DNA of 64,000 nt from Mugil cephalus (taxonomy: Eukaryota; Chordata; Actinopteri; Mugiliformes; Mugilidae): contig NC_061771.1 of assembly GCF_022458985.1 (NCBI RefSeq), positions 26,528,001 to 26,592,000 of the forward strand. Reading direction: 5' to 3'. A program made the position numbers and the translations under genes. Positions within the stretch are counted from its first letter, which is position 1. The number at the start of each line of letters is the position of its first letter. Shown here piece by piece: positions 46,701 to 59,749 of this stretch. The notes beneath the pieces are model-generated. The model was not told the origin of the DNA, searched no databases, and saw only the letters and a program-made list of their open reading frames with translations.

Positions 46701-47070
46701 TAAAAAAAAACAAACAAAAGAATTAAATGTCATCAAGGTTATTAAGGTTTCATTTATTGTGATATACTTATTCATATTTAAACATATTTAAACAGCTATT
46801 GTCTAAAGTAATAATTGTAGTCTGGGTACAACATTTTTTTTTCTCATTCATAAAAAGCTAAATTTGGGGACATTTTCAGGGCCAGCTTTAGCCGGGAGAC
46901 AGGTCATCCAAAGTGGGAACTGTCCCCAGAAATCAGAGACGTCTGGTTTTCCTAAAGAAGCCCAAACAACCAACATGGCACCTTTTATGTGGCACAAGTC
47001 CTTTGGTTCTGCCGCTTTATTTTTCAGACCTTTCAGACACAGTCACACCATGCGTGTTTAGTGACACTAC
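43736..47070. other. Gene-free stretch with one promoter-like island
   Basis: No supportable exon. The only compact GC-rich island is near 44825-44990 (listed separately). The rest is AT-rich with T-runs. Confidence 0.45.
44825..44990 (+). promoter_or_regulatory. GC-rich island with CRE-like site and inverted repeat
   Basis: CpG-containing island in AT-rich DNA. It carries TGACGTAA (44947-44954), a YY1-type CCGCCATATT, and a CGTG/GTGAGT donor-like step at 44984-44985. Arms AGACATTAATACGCAGACGC (44899-44918) and 44957-44979 form an imperfect inverted repeat. It could be a first exon and promoter or a transposon end; no downstream gene is visible. Confidence 0.3.
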
Positions 47071-47073
47071 ACT

Positions 47074-47532
47074 CAGTGCGTTTACATGCAGAGCTTAATC
47101 GAGCTATGCTCAAAATTCGACTTTCTGACTACAGTCCTTGTCCCAGTTTACATGCAGCGCAAGAAAATCGAATAACTGTTCTCCTCCTCCACACTAGGTG
47201 GCGATATGTGTCTTTTCACCGGGATAATACCACATTAATCAACCCGATTTCCGGTTGACCTATTACGTGATATAATAAACAAGAGTCGTTTATGCGGCAA
47301 ACCGGCATTTCAAACTACAACCATAGGGATAATAGTAAATTTTTTAATCTCGTACGTAACGTTCACGCTTCTTATGGTGCAGATAACTTGCGCGATATCC
47401 TTCAAACGATTCTTCTAGCGGCTCCGTTTAGCTTCTTCTTCTTCTTCTGCAACCAGCTTTCTTGGATGTTTTTGTTCCAGGGTCACACACCAGGCAATAA
47501 TTTGTTTTTTTCACGTGCATGTAAACACACTG
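47074..47532 (-). mobile_element. MITE with CAGTGCGTTTACATGCA ends, copy 1
   Basis: Inverted ends CAGTGCGTTTACATGCA and TGCATGTAAACACACTG. Flanked by ACT on the left and ATT on the right, a possible 3-bp target duplication with one change. Shares CTCCTCCTCCACACTAGGTG and GACCTATTACGTGATATAAT with 57742-58334 in the opposite orientation. Confidence 0.75.
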
Positions 47533-49496
47533 ATTGAAAATGGTCCGGTCTGAAACAGAACTCTGTGTAATCAAATACAACGGTGTTCATTTCATAACGT
47601 AAGAAATACCAGTATTCGGTATGATACCACCCAGCCCTATGTAGACAGCATTGACTTAAAAGAGCCTCATCATGCAGAATCAATACCTTTTGGTTGGTGG
47701 AGCTAAGATATTAAACATTTTCTGTCTCTTTAAAGTGTTTTCAGAAAACAAAGTCAGGTAAAACCTGGTCTTTTTCATCATTATGTGTGAAAACTTGATC
47801 TGTGAACAGCAGGACAGAGTGAATCAAGTTTATTACGGTTCTGAGAAGTTATGCAGCTCTTCATCTAACAGCTCACTGCTCTTGTGAATTTACTGTTTAA
47901 TATTTCAAACTCTACAGCACACAAGAGTGGACTGAAATTACGTTTAACAATTCAGTATGCCATGTTTTTTTTTTTTTGTTTTTGTTTTTTTTTACCACCA
48001 ACCTAATGTTGACAGGAATATTGGACTTAAAACAGGTTCATCACTTGAAGCAGTTCATCAGACTCCCTGCGCTTTTCTGAGGAGCTACGAAACCTTTTAT
48101 TATTCTGTGCACAAGTGTAAGAAAAGTAGTTTCCCTCCTTTAAGTACCGTAATTTCTTGGCAATGAGTAAGTAATGAGTAAGTAAATGGAAAACCACAAT
48201 CATTAATATTTCAATCAATTATTAATTAACAATTAATTTCACCTAATTTCCCTTCGGGGATGAATAAAGTAATCTATCTATCTATCTATCTATCTATCTA
48301 TTACATGCACACTCATACTATTATTGTGCAGACATCCTGTTTGTTAATGAAGTGAACTTCCCACTACACAACTAACCAGTCAGTGTAATCTGGGTTTCCG
48401 GAGGATACAGCGTTATCTCTGTAGCCTCTTGTCTAACTGTTTGTAGCAGCTCTGTGAGTTCACAAGGTCGGGATAGAGATGCTCCCACAGGACACCTACT
48501 TTCAAACACCATGAACGACTTTGACATGAGCGACGTGGTTAAGTAGTCGGCATCATTTGCAATATAAACAGTTTGCATTTAAAAAGGAAACAGAATATTT
48601 AGTCTCTTAATAACTGCCCAGCAATTGGGGAAAAATCGAACGTTAGGATAGTCTCACATTTACAATGACCTGTTGTGACATATGTGGCCAGTGTGATCCT
48701 TTTTATAAAATTAAATTAAGCGTTTTTGTGTATCTCCTTGACTACACATCCATCAGTGTTTATGTTTTGTGTGGAAACCGAAGGCGAGGACGTCTCACGG
48801 AGGTCCGAACCCCACAAACAGGATCCGCCCAGAGAGACTCACGCAGGCCCATCAATGGAGCCATTGATACATGAAAAAAGGCCACAATGGACCGAGGCAG
48901 AGTGTGAGAGAGCGCAAGTGTCTGAGTGTGCGAGGGTGAGTGTGTGTCTGAGTGTGTGTGTGTGTGTGTGAGGGGGAAGAGATTTACGAGAACGAATCCA
49001 CCAGACGCCGAGTGTGAAGCAACCTCCAGACGTTCATGTTCTGGCCGGGTCACGACCTCAGAGAGGGTTTGATTTTTCAGAGACTTTCAAACATTGTGAA
49101 TGTTTTCCTGCTGCTCGGACTGTTGAGGTGCCCTCTCGAACCCCGACACCACTTCACTTCACACTTTTAATACATTTAATTAAGCGGAATGTAAGTAGAA
49201 TTGAGAAATCTCTCAGTGACCCATGGAAACGGCTTGTTGTGTCTTGATTCATCGTCAGACGCCTGAGGCTCGACGGCTCATTTGACTACAATGGTTTTAT
49301 TACAATGGCATCACAGGTTCCAGAAACATTCATACTGCTTACTAATCTGAATTTACTGATCTCAAGTGCTATTTTAAAACGAGACACCAACTACACGTAG
49401 ACCATGGCTGCAATTTGTCTCTTCAATTTGTCTTGCATCACACGTAAAACGAAGGCTGAAATTCACTAATTCACATTATGTTTCTCCTGCTCTTCT
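47533..49496. other. Gene-free stretch
   Basis: Contains a T-run near 47965-47991, a LINE tail with an ATCT microsatellite (48236-48301) and GT tracts (48936-48970). No exon supported. Confidence 0.45.
48236..48301 (+). repeat. LINE 3' tail followed by ATCT microsatellite
   Basis: AATTTCCCTTCGGGGATGAA, then TAAAGTA and an ATCT run (about 48272-48301), the usual end of a retroposed fish LINE tail. Nothing 5' of it is recognisable. Confidence 0.6.
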
Positions 49497-49695
49497 TTTC
49501 TCTCTATCTTCTCTGTTTCTACCTTCTGGTCTTCAGCAGATGGTTCCTCCATATGAGCTGGGTTCTGCTCAAGGTTTCTTCCTGTTAAAAGGGAGTTTTT
49601 TCTTTCCACCGTCGCCTTCAGGCTGCTCTGGAGGTTTCAGGCTGGTTTTTGTGAAACGTCTTGAGAGCTATATAATAAAAAATTGAATTGAACTA
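49497..49695 (+). repeat. Common teleost interspersed repeat fragment
   Basis: TGGGTTCTGCTCAAGGTTTC, TTCCTGTTAAAAGGGAG, TTGAGAGCTATATAATAAA and a terminal AATTGAATTGAAC match a very widespread fish repeat known from memory. Its class was not settled. Confidence 0.5.
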
Positions 49696-49747
49696 ATTTA
49701 ACCTGAGACCTAAGCATTTGTTTGGAATGCATCTTAATTTCTTTAGC

Positions 49748-50110
49748 TTCCTGAGACCCTGCGTCCTCATATGGGGACGTTAAGTTTTAACTTTTAATTG
49801 CAGCTCATTTTGCTTAATTTAAGCCCGTTGTCCTCGTTAGTGGACACTTTAATCTGCCATCTAGTAACATGTAACATAACATGATAGCAGGCGGATTCAT
49901 CCTCCAGACGATCACAGGACAAAAGTGGACGAGGAACAAAACGCCATCAAATTCTGCCGTTAAAGGTTATTTATTTATGCTTGTTAACATCTCTAGTTTG
50001 ATATGACTCGCAAATTTAACCAATTTGTTCAGTAGCAACAAGCTACAACCTCGCTAATTAGCAAGTTCTCGTTTGAGGATGTTGGGACTTAATTGTTCGC
50101 AATTTTGGTT
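49748..50110 (+). mobile_element. Family C inverted-repeat element, copy 1
   Basis: Begins CCTGAGACCCTGCGTCCTCA, then ATGGGGACGTTAAG and CCGTTGTCCTCGTTAGTGG. It matches the reverse complement of the right end of 55233-55716. Its own right end is approximate. Confidence 0.5.
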
Positions 50111-53100
50111 TTGCGCAGCCATGTTCTGGTATAAAAATAAACAGTAAGTTGAGAAGAGTTGATAAAAACATGTATTTTACTCAATTTGGCGGCAGCTTCT
50201 GAATGTAACTAAAAAAAGTAACGTTATTAGTCTGTTTTCTCACAGATCTAAATGGTACTGTACAATCTGTCCAACAAAACTATTTAAATATTTAAACTAC
50301 TGTTACTATATAACTTTAAAATCTAAAAGTTTTCCTTTTATTTTCATAAAATCTATAAAAAACAGGAATGAAATCAACATTTTATTACATTATATATCAG
50401 CTTGTTGACTTTTAATGACTTGTATACTGATATGTTTTTAACACTTTTAACAGATTTGACTTAAATCACTGTGCAGGCTACATGTTCATGTATTAAAAGA
50501 TGACGATCAGACCATTTAAACGTGTTGTTTCACTGCAGCTTTTCTTCCACCGCCGCGCTCAGTGAAAACACATCAGCACCAGTTGCCGTTAACTTCTTTT
50601 TTCTCCTTCCAGCTCTTTCCTGTCCCGTCTGTCACCTCTTTAAATCTGTCTCATCTGTGTCCCCTTTTCACTTTTGCGTTTGTCTGCGTCAACTCTTCCA
50701 CAGTGAACTATACACGGTGTGTGGGAGCAGCTGTTCGTGTTTTGATTTTCACTTGTTGCCGTGTGTTACCGGCGCTACCTGAACTGTGGCTGACACCGCG
50801 TTTGGCAACACCTCAGCAGACACGCACGCAAACACACACACACACACACAGGTAAACACAGCCTCTACGGGTGGATGCATGGAGGCGAAAGTCCTGCCAG
50901 TGATCATAAACATCACTGACATACCACAAAAAAAAAACACACACACACACACAATGTGATAAATGGGAATACTGAGATTTCTTTGTATATGTCTGAGCAC
51001 GTTATCTCCAAATCTAGCAATACAGTTATTGGCAAGACGACTCTGGACTTGAGCGCATGTGTTTCATTCATTTGAGTTTCATTTTTGCAGCAGAATCTCA
51101 CAAGAAAAACTTAACTCAAGGAGTTTATTTCCAGATAATTAGAAGAATATTTAGATAATAACACGTAAATACAGTTTCTGAAACCATTGCTGTGCCGCGT
51201 TTTCTCTTTTTAAATGGTTATTAACACTATTTATCATCTAATAAAGTAGAGAAATGAGTGAATGTATGTAATATTTTTTTATTTTGTGGACAAGAACAGA
51301 AAAATGCCCTTTTTATTTTAGGGTTATTTGTGCTACAGGCTATTTTCTCCTGCCTCCATCTGTGTTTGCGTGAGGAATGATAAAACTTCAAACAGGGGGA
51401 GTCTTTGGCCACAACAGCCAACTACATAAACCTTTTCTTCAAGCCTTTATTCGTGACACTGGAGGTAACATGAAGCTTTAATGGTCCCCATAAGGCAGAG
51501 AACGAACACTTCAAAGTATATATTCAAATGTGCAACAGTTCATTCTCACGCTCCAGAAACAACATGGAGGCTACAAACGATATATGTTCAAATGGTTTCA
51601 ATCTTAAATAGTTTAATACGTGTCAGTATGTTCATTATAAAATAAGTCAATTATGATGTCAAGTGTCAAATATGAGTGATGTGCTCTCAGCTCATGAATG
51701 TTTTTCGAGGTAATGCAGAAATAGGAAGTCAGCACTCACTTTAAATCATTAAACCAGATCTACTAATGTTTCTGTCTTCGTTAACGCCGCCCGACTAGAG
51801 GCCTATTGTGTCTGAACCTTCAAAGTGAGCTTTGAAGAGACGTTTGACATACGTTCTCTTTGTTTAGTGCAAATGTGAAATGGGACGTAGATGTTTTTGT
51901 TGTTAACGTTGTTCTGAGTCGTGCAAAGACCTGGTTGTGACCTTGTATCTTTACATACAAGCCCATGTTCACCAGGTAAAAGTATTTAGATCCTCAGACC
52001 TGATGCCTACGGCTCCTGTCACTGAGCTGTAGGACGAAGCGTTTCAGGAGGTCGTTCATCCCCACAGACATCAGAACACACAACGCTAACTGTTAGCAGG
52101 CTAACGGTCAGTGGTTTGGCTGATTGTGCATCTGCATCTATATACGAGACACTTTAAATAACAAACACTGAGACACTTTAACATGTCTATATATCTCATG
52201 TCTGTGATTGTAGATTGGACTGAATATTTTCAGGATTTTTTTGTAATTTACGCTATTTTTAAGATTATTTCATCTTGATCTTATTCTATTTTTTATTCTT
52301 TTATCCATATCTGGTCACATTTATGTCCTTTGTTATCTTGAGACTCATGGACAAAACAATTTCCCTTCAGGGATCAATAAAGGGATCTTGAATCTTTCGA
52401 ATTTTCTTCATTTCTGCATAAAAATGAGAACATAATTAAACTAATTGTGTTCGTTTATTAAAAAAAAAAAAATGCGATAAACTCTTGTTTTCAGTGTCTG
52501 GTGTGACATCAGCTAAACGTTTCCAGTAACTACTGGTCAGTCGTCTAAAACGTCTCGGAGGAATTTCAGCTCGTTCCTCAGTAGAGAACCGCTCCAGCTC
52601 TGAGACGTTGGCGACTTTTATAGCATCTAGTTCCTGCGTCTTTGTCCCCCTTGTCTCACTGCAGGACCCAGTTTCTCTTAAGATTCAGCTCAGAGACAGA
52701 TGTCCTCACATTGTCTTTTAGAATCCGCTGAAATAATTCAGATCTCATTGATCCTTTGATGATGGCGAATCGTACAGATGCAGCAGATGCAGCAGATGCA
52801 GCATAACATGCGCAAACTAGAACATCCTCACCCTGGTATTTGACAGACATGAGCCCTTCGTCCATCCACAAAATATTGTCCGAGTATTCAGAAAGCTCCT
52901 TTTCTTTTTACGTGAGTCCCAAAACCAACACACTCTAACGTGGCCTTAAAATAACCCTAGAGGGGCACAGACCTGTGCACTGATATGTAATATTGGCTCA
53001 TTTTCCTGAATAAACAAATACCCAGGCAAAATATTTTTGTCTGCTCTCCCTGTGTGGTATTTACAATCATTTTTCTTGCAGAAATGTAGGAAATTATGAA

Positions 53101-53577
53101 GCCTGCAAATACTTTTAAGCGGTACCCAATGCGATTAAAAGTTTAAAACTTAAAAATAACCAAATCCTTTCACTGATGTAATTTGGATTCAAACCAGATA
53201 TTCACAGATGGAGGGAAAAAATGGTCGTTTCCAAGAAGCATTAGTAATATCCTGCAGGACGAGCAAAGAAAAAGACAGAGGGGCGGGTGTATGAACGTAT
53301 GGATGGATGTACGGATGGATGTATGGAAGGATGGATGGACGGTGTAAGAAGCAAAAGGTCAGGGATTAGGTTTGTAAAGTGAAGGATTTCCAGACGTAGA
53401 CAGTGATCCAGACGTGTCGATATTCATCCTCTAGGGGAATAAAAAACATTCCAGGCCAAAAAGATTATCCTGATGGCGATTGCGTAATCTCGGTGTGTGT
53501 GTGTGTGCATGCGTGTGTGTTATGGTGAGCAGACGGCACAATTAGTCACTGACTCAGTCATAGCCCGGGGGCCCTGA

Positions 53578-53612
<35 letters not shown>

Positions 53613-54428
53613 TAACATCAGGCAAGCAGCTACAGAGCTGGATACACACTTCTACACAAGCACTAAACCGAAGTGACGAACTCACTTTCTCAACTGTGGG
53701 GAACTAATGGAGAAGTTTTCGGCTCCGTGCTGCCTCTGAACGCCTCCTTCCTCTTCGCTCCGTACTCGTCTCCGGTTCAGCTGGATTCGCATCTGCTACG
53801 ACGCTGCTACGTATTATACCTGAGTGTCTTTGCAGAGCTACGCAGTTATGCAAGTTCACATGAATCTGTGCAGGTTTTAAAGAAAACACAAACATGTCCT
53901 CTCTTTATTTATCTTATAACTAGACCCACTTCGTCGTCTACCTGACGTTTCTCTCCTCCACATCGTGCCCAGATTCAATCCTCAGCTGTGACATGATGTC
54001 AGCGTCGTTTATCGTCCTTCCTGCTTCACACCCTTTCCTCTCTCCTGTCTTCACTCGTCCTCGCTCCTTCTTCTTCTTCTCCTTCTTCTGTCCTCACCTC
54101 CTCTTTGTTCCGTCCTCGTTTTCTCATCTCCGTCATAATTTCCGAAGCAAAGCCGCGCTCCTTAACCTCGGCCGCGATGTTCCCGTTGAGTGGTTTTGTC
54201 AAATTATCCCGCTAGACCTCGTGATGTCATTCTCGCTTTATTGTCCGCCTCCTATAATTTCTCCTACCTTCTGTCTTTCACACGTTCATTTACTTACTCG
54301 GTTTGGCTGCTGACGTAAGCGCCTTTCATTCCCCTCTCTTCTTCCATTGTCTCAGTGCTGTAAATTCCCCCATCTGTTATATTTCGAATAGTCTTTTCCA
54401 TAACTCACAATGGGCCATTAAACACTAG

Positions 54429-54467
<39 letters not shown>

Positions 54468-55232
54468 TATTAGGTGGGAACAAAAGGACATTATGTTCCC
54501 ATTAAAAGTAGTATTTTTTTTAGCATGATAATATTAACAGCAACGGCAGGAAAATGTCCTTGCAACTTAGTTCGTGACTCTGTCAAAAGGCTGTGACTTC
54601 GAGCCTTTTGGGGAGATGATAATTAGCTGTAGCTGATTTTGTATTTCACCTTGCTCAAAGGTTTTTTTTTTTTTTTTTTTTTTAAATGAGGCATGAAATA
54701 TTCACATGAAAATGCTGCAGCTTCCTGTGAGGTTGTCGTAGGTCATATGCAGAGAGAGAGAGAGAGCTTCTGACCAGAAAACAGTGCAGCCTTAAAGGGA
54801 AGTTTAAGTCTCGTGCAACATTTGTGTAGTGGCTGTTCACAGTGTGGTGGTGGTTAGCACTGATGCCTCACAGCAAGAAGGTTCTGGATTTTAATATACT
54901 GGATCCATGACAGCGGGATTCGGCTGCAGAACTCCCTCGACCCTCCAAACATTCAATAAATTGCTAAGATGTTGTGCAGATGTAAATAACACAGATCAAA
55001 CCGGAGACTGAGGTGAGTTGAGTCCGTTTTCTCTCCACACAATTAATACACTGAAACCGTAAGGTTGCTAGGAAACCAATAAACTCTATAGAACCCGCAT
55101 AAACTCGTTGGTTGCTAAGCAACCGTATAAACTCTAACTCTTAAAGGTGCAAGCCCTCTGGTACAGGGGTGAATGTCTATTGTGGGTCACCACAACATCA
55201 CATAAAAATGGCTGCAGTCTGTGTAATGTATT
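50111..55232. other. Gene-free stretch with simple repeats
   Basis: CA/GT tracts (50830-50850, 50937-50954, 53581-53607, 54432-54466), a GGAT-type array (about 53299-53342), a CT-rich stretch (about 53940-54310), a T-run (54661-54683), a LINE tail (52355-52395, TTTCCCTTCAGGGATCAATAAA-like) and a SINE fragment (listed separately). No exon supported. Confidence 0.45.
54841..54945 (+). mobile_element. SINE fragment related to 7151-7431
   Basis: GTGGTGGTGGTTAGCACTGA followed by GCCTCACAGCAAGAAGGTTC is the tRNA-like head of the same fish SINE. The body is lost after about 100 bases. Confidence 0.55.
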
Positions 55233-55716
55233 GACCTCCCAAGACCCCAGCTTTAGATCAGTGTGCATTTTTTAATTTTTCCAACTTATTCGGGATTAGT
55301 AGGACCTAAGAACGTCCTCATATGTGGACACGGAGACTTTTTTCTCTGTATACTACAAAAAAGTCACTAATACATAACAATACATGAAACGTATTATTAT
55401 TTTAATACCTTAGACAGAATTTCAAACCGTGAAATTCCAAAGTCCTCAAACGAGTATCTCTTAATTAGCAACATTGTAGCTTGACAGAATTTGTCAAATT
55501 TGTGCGTCATATCTGATGAGGTTTTTTACTTTGTCCATTTTTGTCATGTGATCAACTGTAGAGTAAAATTGACCCGCTATCGTGTTCTGACACTGACTTA
55601 CGTATGGACCCTTTGCTACCACTAGATGGCAGACTGAAGCGTCCACTTACGAGGACAACGGGTCTAAAACAAAACTTAATGTCCACATATGAGGACGCAG
55701 GGTCTCAGGAGGTTAA
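55233..55716 (-). mobile_element. Family C inverted-repeat element, copy 2
   Basis: The left end TGACCTCCCAAGACCCCAG and right end GCAGGGTCTCAGGAGGTTA are imperfect inverted copies. Both flanks carry the motif GTCCTCATATGTGGAC or its reverse. No ORF of note. Confidence 0.55.
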
Positions 55717-57110
55717 AGCCAAGTGACTGACTGTAGCTGTATTTATATGAAAGTCAAAACTCTGAAATGAGGCCAAAAGACTTTTAATTAATCCTTAATT
55801 ATACTTTTAGCAACAGGAAATGACTTTAATGATGCTAAAAAAAAAAACATACAGGTAATGATCATTAGAGAGGAACCAGAACCTCCTGAAAATAGAGATA
55901 AAAAGGCATCCACATCTCTTCCTGTCTCAGTGTAATGCGTGTTCTGCTCTGTGCATGTGTTTTTTGTATACTTGTGTGTGTGTCTGCCTGTTAATCTGTA
56001 AACACACACCGCACAGCTGCTCCATTGATCTCAGTAGTATCATATGAAGATTAGAACTGCCATTATTATTGGATTTAGAGGATTAACACACACCTGCAGG
56101 GCAGGACATTAGAGGGCCCTTAGAAAACTGTGTGTGCACGTACGAGTGTTTATGTGTGTGTGTGTTTCTGAGCGTAACCGATTTAAAAGGGAGCGAGATG
56201 AAAGAAAATGTGGCCATCTGAGCCTCTTTGGCGTTCGGCTTCCTGCCCCCGCGACGTTGATCAATTCCTTCGTAAGGACAAAAGGAGCAGAGGAATGCCA
56301 GCGTTTCTTTCTCCGACCTTTGGTTTTATTTATGGACTTATCTGGCTCTAAAAACGGAGGGAGAACGCAGGTCCTGCCGCTGCTCACGCGGAAGTCGTGT
56401 CGTGTAAACAGGAAAGAGTGAGGACAGTGGATGTGACAGCGATGGTGGGAGGGGAAGAAGTCAGGACGACGCGCAGCATCAAACAAGCTCTTACACACAT
56501 GCACGGCCAAAATATGAAAAAAAAAAACTAGATCAAAGTTCAGTTAGATTATTTCATGCCTCTATGTACAGAGATATAACCTATTCTTATTTTCCCATTT
56601 TCCAGTGTCTTCATGTTAATAAAATGTTTTGTATTCATTGATAGTGTCAGCTTCTAGCCTCTGTCTCTGAATTACAGTAGGAGGAGATGCACCTTTCAGA
56701 CCAACAGGACGTCATCCAGAATAGAAACTGTGTAAATTCTTGGCAAAACGTGTCATTAACAATGATTCAGTGTCTCATATAGTATGTGACTGGGCCAGCG
56801 ATTAATCCAAAGTCACTGATTTCTGACGGGCCTTTGTCTCTGGGTCCAGTTGGGACAGAATTAGTTATGAAATAACGTCCCAGGGTGACAGAGACAGGAC
56901 TCCAGATGGTGCCCTGGGTTCAAATCCTCCTCCTGGCGGCCATTTTAAGGTGGGAGTTGAGGAGGAAGTGTCGTGGTTAGAGAAGCTTTTCAGAGTGTAC
57001 ACAGTACCAATAGATGGTTCAAAAGCGGGAAAATAATTTCCCCAAGTGAGACCACTGCAAAAAAAGTCAGTCAGTCAGTTGTAAGCTTTACTTATCTTAC
57101 GGTGACTCTA
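55717..57110. other. Gene-free stretch
   Basis: No exon or defined repeat supported. The 95-codon and 133-codon overlapping ORFs at 56109-56510 lie on opposite strands and show no domain. Confidence 0.4.
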
Positions 57111-57531
57111 TACGGAGCCACTTAAGGGACAAAATTTAAAAAAAGACAAACTTTTGCGAGATCTCACTAATGCACCAATGTTCATCCTGGTCATTTATGC
57201 TTAGAAACGAAAACGACAATGGAGCGGGAGAAGTTTTATTTTGACCTGGCCCTAAAATACAGAGATATTAAAACAGTGTCTGACAGTAGGCGCAGGTTCC
57301 ATATTAGATCTAAAAAGGTTTTTCAGCTGGTCACAAAGCGTATGACTTTCTCGTTACGAACGGAAACACAACAACGCTGGTCCAACCACACATTGCAAAA
57401 GTTTGTCGTACTTAATTTGTTTTCGTTCTGAGCATGAATGACCCTGAAAGAACATTGCTATTAGTGTATAAAAGATTAACTTTTGTTAGATCTCGCATTT
57501 TTTTACCCCCATGTCCAGTCGGGGCTCCGTA
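57111..57531 (+). mobile_element. Short inverted-repeat element with ORF remnant
   Basis: Ends TACGGAGCC and GGCTCCGTA are perfect 9-base inverted copies. Inside each end lies a direct copy of AACTTTTG followed by an AGATCTC core. A 70-codon ORF from 57219 (MEREKFYFDLALKYRDIKTV) recalls the helix-turn-helix start of integrase-like transposon proteins in fish, from memory. Probably non-autonomous. Confidence 0.45.
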
Positions 57532-57741
57532 GACCCCGTGACAAAACATTTTTACTTCAGTGAATTCAACATCAGCAGCTGTAGTAATAGTTTTATCAGT
57601 ACAGCTACAGAAAATCTGTGTGGTTCATCTTCTTTGCAGAGTTGAGGTAATTTATATTCATCTAAAAGAATTCCTAGCAGATAGACTGGTGACCTGTCCA
57701 GGGTGTTCTTAGTCGGGTGACCGGTGTAATTAGCTATTACT

Positions 57742-58334
57742 CAGTGCGTTTACATGCACGTGAAAAAACTGAATTATTGCCTTAATCGGACTATAACAGG
57801 AGAACTTAAGTGCATGTAAACACGTTACTCCGATTAATGAGTTCTCATTATCCGATTGAGACGCCCAGATAATGCGATTGAATCAGAGTTTTCATCGGAT
57901 AATACGTGTGCGCATGCTCCACCACCGCTGTGCTGGCGTGTGACCCCGGAACAAACACGTCCAAGAAAACCGATCGTAGAAGAAGAAGAGAAACGGAGCC
58001 GTCTGAGGGATAACGCGGATCTTACCTGCATCAGAAGTAGCGCGAACATTATGTACGAGATTAAAAAATGTACTATTATCCGTCTGGTTGTTGTTTAAAT
58101 GCGGTCTGCCACATGAACGACTCTAGTTCATTATATCACGTAATAGGTCAACCCGGAAATCGGGCCGTATTAACGTGGTATTATCCCGCTGAAAAGACAC
58201 GTATCGCCACCTAGTGTGGAGGAGGAGAACTGTTGTTCGATTTTCTTGCGCTGCATGTAAACTGGGACAAGGACTGTAGCGAGAAAGTCGAATTTTGAGC
58301 ATAGCTCGATTAAGCTCTGCATGTAAACGCACTG
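57742..58334 (+). mobile_element. MITE with CAGTGCGTTTACATGCA ends, copy 2
   Basis: Inverted ends CAGTGCGTTTACATGCA and TGCATGTAAACGCACTG, flanked by ACT on both sides (57739-57741 and 58335-58337). The left part has a second internal GTGCATGTAAACACG. Related to 47074-47532 in reverse. Confidence 0.8.
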
Positions 58335-59718
58335 ACTGACATGGCCAACGTGTGGACAGTCACATACTGTACCTAGGTCAGTTGTCAGAGACTATTTGTA
58401 GTCCTGTACAATAGTATGTAACTGTCTTACCTGGAGACTCATGAAGGTAAGAATAAACCAGAACCTCTGGCCACTGAGCAGCAATGTCATTAAAAGAAAA
58501 CAACAACAAAAAAAACAAGCATGGCCAGATAAATATTTCTCATCAGTTTAAAAATGAACTGGAGAAACAAACTTATGATCGGTTGACGCTTCCCAGCATC
58601 ACTGGACGGCTGAAAATAGCCGGGGCCGGCTCAACTTAGATTCACCAAGCAGCCACAAGGGTCGGGCGTCACATTGTAGTTAGCAACGCGCTAAAGTTAG
58701 CGCTACATCTATGCCAACTGAATCACTGCCAGTTTTCACACACACACACACTCTTAGTGTTATGTTTATCCTGCAAAATAAAAAGCAGCAGCTTTAAACG
58801 TTCTTCTTTAAACGTTCCAGATGGTTTGATGCCAGACGAAAGCAGATTGTGAAACGTCTCAGCAGCTAGTAACTTTGTAACCTCAGCACTCATCATTTTT
58901 TTTTTTTTTATATGATTTGCGATGTAACTTGAACTGGTACAGTATGTGGAGTTCATATTCAGTATTCAGAGAGTAATGTTTATGTGCTGCCAACGCAAAT
59001 ATCAGACCAGTTAACTAAGCAGCAGTACAAACATTGACATTTTGAGCTATAAATTGACCCACGTGGATGTAAGATGAGGTCGCACCTCATGAAAAAAAAA
59101 GCTAGTTAAAGGTTAAAGGTTTGTGCTCACACACACACAAAAAAAAAAAAAAATCAGAGGCACTTGTGACTGCAAAACTGTTGTGTGATCTCATTCGTTT
59201 TACCTCCGGTACAGCAGCAATAATTCATTCCCTCATTTTTTAATAGCACGTCTGCACAGCTCCACACTGGCTCACAAGGCTTTGCGATAGCATGTCAAGC
59301 ATCACATGCTACGCACCGAAGCCCAACCTCCTCCTGTAACCCACATACAGATCTCAAAGGGCGTTATTCAACTCAGGCAAAACGCAACATTTTAAATAAA
59401 TCATTTCATCACCAAGTAGCAGAAGAACGAAATACGTTGCACAAGTACATCAAATACATATATCACAAATTGGCGCAGAGTGATGCTGCTGCTGCTGCTG
59501 CTGCTGCTTGACTGACATTTACAGGGTGTGTGTGTAGTTTCTGGCATGAATGCACATGAAATAGCACGCACCGTGAAGTATTAATATCAAAGAATGAAGG
59601 GAGCAGGGAGGGGAGAGTAAGCAGGAAGTCCCCTGAATCAGATAATGTTTGTGGAGAAAGAGTTGAAACCCAATGCTCCTAATACCTTATCATATACTGC
59701 AAAAAAAGACGGTTAGGT

Positions 59719-59749
<31 letters not shown>

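Noticed and set aside
56109..56510. Overlapping 95- and 133-codon ORFs on opposite strands
   Set aside because: Considered as exons of a neighbour gene, but there is no domain, no convincing splice sites and no partner exons.
56925..56945. B-box-like GGGTTCAAATCC as a tRNA gene
   Set aside because: No A box, acceptor stem or cloverleaf could be drawn around it.
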